The position numbers were made by a program, and so were the translations under genes. The notes under the pieces were generated by a model. The model saw only the letters and a program-made list of their open reading frames with translations. It did no database searches and was not told where the DNA came from. Positions 57,248-64,000 of a stretch of DNA of 64,000 nt are shown here, one piece after another. This DNA comes from Flaccisagitta enflata (lineage: Eukaryota > Chaetognatha > Sagittoidea > Aphragmophora). Numbering within the stretch: position 1 is the first letter of the stretch; each line of letters begins with the position of its first letter. Location: the NCBI GenBank assembly GCA_965153355.1, contig OZ231126.1, forward strand, positions 74,028,001 to 74,092,000, given 5' to 3'.

Positions 57248-57339
57248 GCGTGCATTTTATGGAGTAGCGAGTAGCGCCGCTACTTGGAATGATAAGGGCA
57301 CCTCTCGGAAGATCTCAGAAGAAGAAGCAGAAGAATAGA

Positions 57340-57560
57340 AGTAGACAAAGAAGAAGAAGAAGAAGAAGATGAAGAAGAAGAAGAAGAAGAAGAAGAAGAA
57401 GAAGAAGAAGAAGAAGAAGAAGAAGAATAAGAGAAAGGAAAAGAAAAAGAAAAAAAAAGAAAAAAAAAGAGAAGAAGAAAGAAAATGAGGAGGAAGAAGA
57501 AGAAGAAAGAAAAGGAGGAGGAAGAAGAAGAAGAAGAAAGAAAAAGAGGAGGAAGAATAA
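57340..57560. repeat. (GAA)n / purine-rich repeat
   Basis: Pure GAA units to about 57425, then irregular gaggaagaagaag. Phe/Leu or Ser frames on the minus strand are artefacts. Confidence 0.94.
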
Positions 57561-57599
57561 GAAGAAGGAAAATGAGGGAGAAGATAGAATGCTTGCAAG

Positions 57600-58880
57600 G
57601 CTTTCATCTTTGGTATATTGTAGAATTCTGGCCTCCCTTTGTAAAGGCAATGTTTTCCTAACTTTTACCATCTTTGAAAAAACCATACTCCCGGATGTTT
57701 TGTGTCATTGTGGCTATGAATTGCGCCATGAGATAAAAAAAAAATCGGTGACCATTTTGAAGCTATTGAAAAGAGCTAAAACATGACACCAAGCAGAGCT
57801 TTGTAGCTGTATTCGTTTGGATTTTATGTCAGAATCAGTGAAAAAGTTGATTTCTAGAAAAGGCAACAAAAATTCCGATGGAATCTAATGCATTACGTTT
57901 CAGCATGATGCGGCTTTGTTATGCACAGTTTTATAAGAAAATCGGTAACCATTTTGAAACTACTGAATAAGGCTTTCTAATGCCGCCAAGCAGATACTTG
58001 TAGCTCTATTTTTTTTAATTCTACGTCAAAGAGAGTGAGAGTATTGATTCCCAGAAATGGGCAAAAAATGGAGAAAAGAGTTTTGAGGAAGACTACTCCA
58101 GTATACCCAATTATTCTCGGTCAAAGCATGCCCTTACTGATCCAAATAGTTTTTAAACTACAAGAAGGCCATAGTAAATAATCAACTTGCACAATTAGCC
58201 ATCATCTAATCCGATGGGAATTTTTTCCAAGATAGTACTACCCGAATTAAAAAAAACGCAAGTTTTTTCATAAAAGAGCTTGAATTGGACTTTATCTTTC
58301 TTCTGAGCAGCTTTTGGCGAGCTGATTTGGTTTATTTGACTTTCCGTGCATCATATCAAAGAGTTTTAGCCATCAAAATCAAGTTGATGCAGAGAAATAA
58401 CCATGCAAAAGTGACATGTACATTACTTTTTTTCGCCTTTGATTTTCAGTTTGATCCATGATGATTTTAAAGGTTTTATCACATTTAATTACAATCGGTG
58501 CTTCATTTTTCATGATAGACATTGAGGAACTCGAATTCAGGAACTATAAAAGCAGACAGCATGGGTAGAACAATGCCTGATGGCTTATGGCAGTGCAATT
58601 ACTCAATCATCTTCACCCCAAAACAACGTTTTTTTACCTATAACTGCATTTTGAGATTTTGACTCATGCATCTTCATTTGAGTGTAACTTCTAAACGAAT
58701 AAAGCTACAGATGTGGGATTGCGCTCAAAAGAAAGCCCACGAAAAAGCTTCAATTCGGTCAGACGGTCACCAATAAATTATATCCCGAGTGAACCAAAGG
58801 CGCATGATTCACCTTTACAAAAACTTGCGTTTTTTTTAATTCGCGTAGTATTGCATTGTTGATATTTCAAAAGAAAAAAA
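57600..58880. repeat. AT-rich modules, no gene
   Basis: Diverged modules recur: ggtgaccattttgaagct / ggtaaccattttgaaact, ccaagcagagctttgtagct / ccaagcagatacttgtagct, and ctaaacgaataaagctacag at 58690. This is old repetitive DNA. Confidence 0.5.
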
Positions 58881-58899
58881 AACAGAAAGAAAACGTTTC

Positions 58900-60879
<1,980 letters not shown>

Positions 60880-61225
60880 ATTATCAATCACGGGTGAATT
60901 TATTATCATTTCTTATAGAAGTTTTATCATAAAACACCATCAATGATCGAATGGTCTTTATTTATCCTAATCCACAAATGACAGTTTCGGCTCTCTGGAG
61001 ACAAAGAAATGATTAAATGAATGAATTCTTTTCCCCGAGTTTATAAAGACGTTTAAACCGGTTCAACGCAAATATTGTCATTTTCCCATTATTCATGCAA
61101 GTCATATTTACTCAGCGAATGGAAAATTTTTGACTCGTGAAAGTCATGAGCATACTTTGCAAGGAAACTGGATGGACCGGGTAGTCAAATTCTGTTTCAT
61201 TTCTTATAATTCTTGTATGTAGTTT

Positions 61226-61519
61226 TTAGTCGCGTGCTACGCGACTCTACACCCCGCTATATCCGAGCGTTGGTCGTTCGCTCCCCATTTTACTTTTTTA
61301 GGTGCGACAAAGCACCTGTATAACTGGCTGTGTCCGTTGGTCGGTCGGTTGGTCGGGTAACCTATTTCTTCGACGATGCACACGTCGCACCTTATTGGCC
61401 TACTTGGCCTTATTTATGTTTTTGCAGTCTTTAGCTTCACTGCTTCTGCCCAAATGCTCCAGTAACTTAAATACACGCCCCACCCACACTTGACTGGGGT
61501 AGCCAAGTACCCAGTCTTG
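61226..61519 (+). mobile_element. A-family hairpin element containing a nested B-family element
   Basis: Hairpin agtcgcgtgctacgcgact, caccccgctatatccg, cattttactttttt, then after the insertion tatgtttttgcagtc, ttctgcccaaatgctcc, cttgactggggtagccaagt and acccagtcttgtt. Confidence 0.88.
61300..61414 (+). mobile_element. B-family hairpin element nested without target duplication
   Basis: aggtgcgacaaagcacct to ggcctacttggccttatt. The host reads TAC plus six T before and one T plus ATG after; the related uninserted copy at 11757-11768 has TAC plus seven T plus ATG. Nothing was duplicated or lost. Confidence 0.9.
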
Positions 61520-61715
61520 TTACAAGTATCGCTCGGAGATAACGTCACGGACGTGGTGTAGGAGCCAAAATGATCGTGTTTTTTTCATGTTTCCACCTGA
61601 CCAACACGGATTGACGGTTGGACGGATGGACGGTTGGAAGGACAGACGGACGGACGAACGGAAAGACAGGCGAAAAAAAGCTGTTTGTATAGTTGCTAGT
61701 ATGCGACTAAAAGGA
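61520..61715 (-). mobile_element. Degraded hairpin element
   Basis: ggatggacggttggaagg repeats, gaaaaaaagctgtttgtata and a decayed terminal hairpin agttgctagtatgcgact before aaaa. Its opposite end is not clear. Confidence 0.5.
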
Positions 61716-61959
61716 TTCAATTTTCCAACTTCTCATGGAGACGCTGCGGGTATTAAAACTGGATCTACTCAAGCTCAAGCGATAATTACCATCGCATGGA
61801 AAAACCGAAAATTTTTCGTCAAGTTAAATTTCGAAAATGAATCTATTGATCCAGGTTGAAGATTTGCTTCGTCATCATTTCATGCGTGGAAAAATAGAAA
61901 TTCTTTGAATGCCAAGTAGGCTAACACACCACGTAATCTGAGGTGAGATTAAAACCCGG

Positions 61960-62190
61960 GGTAAACTCGGGTTTGCTTGGGTATGCTTGGGTATTGCTTG
62001 GGTATTGCTTGGGTATGGCTCAGGTATTGCTAGGGAATTGCTTGGGTATGCCCAGGTATTACTTTGATATTGCTTTGGTATCGCTCGGGTATGCTTGGGT
62101 ATGCTGGGGTATGCTTGGGTATTGCTTGGGTATTGCTAGGGTATTTCTTGGGTATGCTTGGGTATTGCTCGGGTATCAATATCACATTTT
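61960..62190. repeat. Degenerate tandem of cttgggtatg
   Basis: About twenty units of gcttgggtattgcttgggta type. The Gly/Leu/Tyr-rich frames are artefacts. Confidence 0.9.
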
Positions 62191-62570
62191 TCTATTACAG
62201 ATTACCAGGTGTAACACGTACGCCTGGTAGATCTGAACGAATGAATTCTTGGACGGACGGACAGACAGACCAACTGATGGACTGACATTTCCCTTGACAT
62301 GGCGCACAAGCAAGAAAAGACATTCCAGCTGTAGTCATTTTACGGCAAAGTATGGTTGCTTTTCTTCTTTCAAAGATCATGGCACTGGTATACTAGAAAA
62401 ATTTCATGATTCGTGAAATGCGCAACACTAACAATGGCCAAAAAAAAACCGGACACTGCTTATTTCTATCATAACTTGGTGCTGCTTTTGAAAAAATACA
62501 TAAAATCTATGACCATTCTAAAGAGCTTCGAAAAATCTTCTATTTGAGTCGTTGAACGAAATTCTAACTT

Positions 62571-62765
62571 AACAAGGCCGGATACACGGCTACCCTAGTC
62601 GCGTGCGGGTGGGCAGGAGCAGTGCTGGAGGTCACTAGGGCATCTAGGCAGGAGCTGCATACTCAAAAAACTCAAAAATGCCGAAAGAGTAAAAAGGGGA
62701 CCAACCGACCGACCGACCAACGGACCGACAAAGCGGGGTGTAGAGTCGCGTAGCACGCGACTAAA
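62571..62765 (-). mobile_element. A-family hairpin element, complete
   Basis: aacaaggccggatacacggc, tagtcgcgtgcgggtgggc, accgaccgaccgacc repeat, aaagcggggtgtag, hairpin agtcgcgtagcacgcgact then aaaaa. Confidence 0.9.
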
Positions 62766-63318
62766 AACTCTAGAAGTTATGTTAATTTGAAAAAAAAGTA
62801 TCAAATTGAAATCTGCCAGATATGACGTTTTTTTTGAATTTTTGAATTCATGGACTAAATGTTTTTATTTGATTACCATTTCTAAACGGATTGACTCAAA
62901 AATGTCTGCTTGGCGCCATTTTGAAGATAATGAGTTGTATTTTCATTTTCTCTTAAATTTTTCTTAGTTTCCTTTTGTCAGATATGTTTTATATGCTTTT
63001 AAAGACAGAATTACGAGTACAGAATTCCTTCTATTGACAGATTATGGGGATGCTCACTTCAAACTGTTGCCATTTCTAAACAATTTGAGCTAAAACTTTC
63101 TGCTTGGTCTAGATTTGAAGAACTTTTGAAGATTTTTAAAACAGTCACTGATTTTTTGTATTTTTATGAGACGGAGCCGGTCAAAGGCATCAAAAACCGC
63201 CATGTCCGGATTTTTTTTTTTTGGCCACTGTTAAGTATCATACAAAGAATCTTTGAAATTATCTTTTAACCAAATCAACTAGTAAGATGAGTCTAAACAA
63301 ACATTCAACGGATACTTT

Positions 63319-63484
63319 TTAGTTGCGGACACGCAATTCTATAAGAGGCTTTGTCCGTCCGTCGGTCGGTCGGTTGGTTGGTTGGTTGGTTGGTCCGTCA
63401 CGCTCGAGTTGAAAAGTGGGAAAACGCGCATTTCCGCCCCTGCCCACCCGTCCGCAACTGGTGGCCGTGTAACCGGCCTTGTTT
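63319..63484 (+). mobile_element. C-family hairpin element, complete
   Basis: Hairpin agttgcggacacgcaatt, ctataagaggctttgtccg, ggttggttggttgg repeats, ctcgagttgaaaagtggg, cacccgtccgcaactggtgg, ccgtgtaaccggccttgtt. Confidence 0.9.
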
Positions 63485-63750
63485 CTGTATGTTATATGTT
63501 TCCACTTGTATTAAATAGAAGTCTAAATAATATTTTATTCCACTTTGATCTTACTGTTAGGCCTTGAAAATTTATTTATCAGAATGTTTGGTTAAGATAA
63601 TTTACATGGTCTTTTTTCCTTTTTCCTTTTTTTCTTTGCCCTCTTTTGATTGTGCTTCCATTTCTTGCGTTTCTTTGTTTAAAATTCAAGATTAAAAAAT
63701 GATGCGCTCTTCTCCAGCTCCATTGCCTCCTGATCAAGGCTTCTAATAAT

Positions 63751-63860
63751 GTCTTTTGGGCAGCGGCCCAAAGGACCGATGTCTGAAGCCTGAAAAAAAA
63801 GTGAAACAAGCGCTCTCAAACCTAAGATAACTCTTCCAGGCCTAGAACTAACCTTCTCAA
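63751..63860 (+). mobile_element. Fold-back family fragment
   Basis: ttttgggcagcggcccaaag, gaccgatgtctgaagcctg and caggcctagaactaacc match one arm and part of the core of the GGGCAGCGGCCCC family. Confidence 0.55.
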
Positions 63861-63901
63861 ATATGAAACCAACCCTGTTATCTTTGCTTAGGGATAAGAA
63901 A

Positions 63902-63977
63902 ATTTGCATTTTCAAAAACATGGCCTTTTTCTTTGGACTTTTTAGAACAGGGCCATGTTTTTGAAAATGCAAAATTT
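63902..63977. repeat. Perfect inverted repeat (stem about 23 bp)
   Basis: tttgcattttcaaaaacatg and gcc is inverted after a loop of about 26 bases as ggccatgtttttgaaaatgc and aaa. Probably the ends of a very short fold-back or a transcription-blocking cruciform; no gene is adjacent. Confidence 0.75.
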
Positions 63978-64000
63978 TACATCTAAAAGTAGTGTCCCAT

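Overview
The window is eukaryotic and almost certainly from an invertebrate animal. It is AT-rich, has introns with canonical GT/AG borders, carries animal-type protein modules (thyroglobulin type-1 repeats, a PTB/PID-like fold, a single-pass membrane protein), and is dominated by short non-autonomous transposons, fold-back elements and very long microsatellites. The sequence does not let me name a species.

Host genes are few and split by repeats. (1) A secreted thyroglobulin type-1 repeat protein is on the minus strand. I can join four exons by matching reading phase: 23431-23528 (signal peptide), 4719-4866, 925-1002 and 774-831. Intron 1 would be about 18.6 kb and the gene runs off the left edge. 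(2) A complete small membrane protein of 157 residues is on the minus strand in three exons: 60832-60879, 59309-59540 and 58900-59093. (3) A PTB/PID-like coding region is on the minus strand at 38517-39384. It contains a huge Asn/Gln-coding triplet array and is broken by one extra base inside that array. (4) A Gln-rich gene remnant with several frameshifts is on the plus strand at 9505-11628. (5) A repeated coding-like relic is on the minus strand at 12923-13700. Two more minus-strand protein-like segments (41764-41905, 42497-42607) are only candidates.

Mobile DNA fills nearly everything else. At least seven families of 110-400 bp elements (one expanded to 1.5 kb) share one plan: an AACAAGG-type end, a sub-terminal block, a GTCGGTCCGTCC-like simple repeat, and a terminal hairpin followed by AAAA. 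In each family the sub-terminal block is the inverted copy of the terminal hairpin arm, and the two change together between families. With zero target duplication at one nested insertion and a head-to-tail tandem pair, this fits Helentron-associated (HINE/DINE-1-like) elements. Other classes are TA-flanked mariner-like elements (60052-60819, 26535-27276, 28670-32341), hAT-like MITEs with 8-bp target duplications (1326-1879, 50516-50821 and copies), elements with 9-bp target duplications (44693-45206, 14616-15891), a GGGCAGCGGCCCC fold-back family with tandem cores, large palindromic elements (17197-22582, about 45792-48582, 51151-55350), and a 5'-truncated, frameshifted non-LTR reverse transcriptase (48654-49733). 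A CXC cysteine-rich reading frame (20017-20568) lies in the 5.4 kb inverted-repeat element.

Layout: 0-8 kb, terminal exons of the thyroglobulin gene plus repeats; 8-17 kb, Gln-rich relic, GA/CA array and two copies of a 1 kb repeat; 17-23.5 kb, palindrome with the CXC frame, then the thyroglobulin gene first exon; 24-38 kb, repeats only, with heavy nesting; 38-39.4 kb, GT array and PTB gene; 40-57 kb, nested elements, the LINE and a near-identical 1.1 kb duplication; 58.9-60.9 kb, small membrane protein gene; then repeats to the end.
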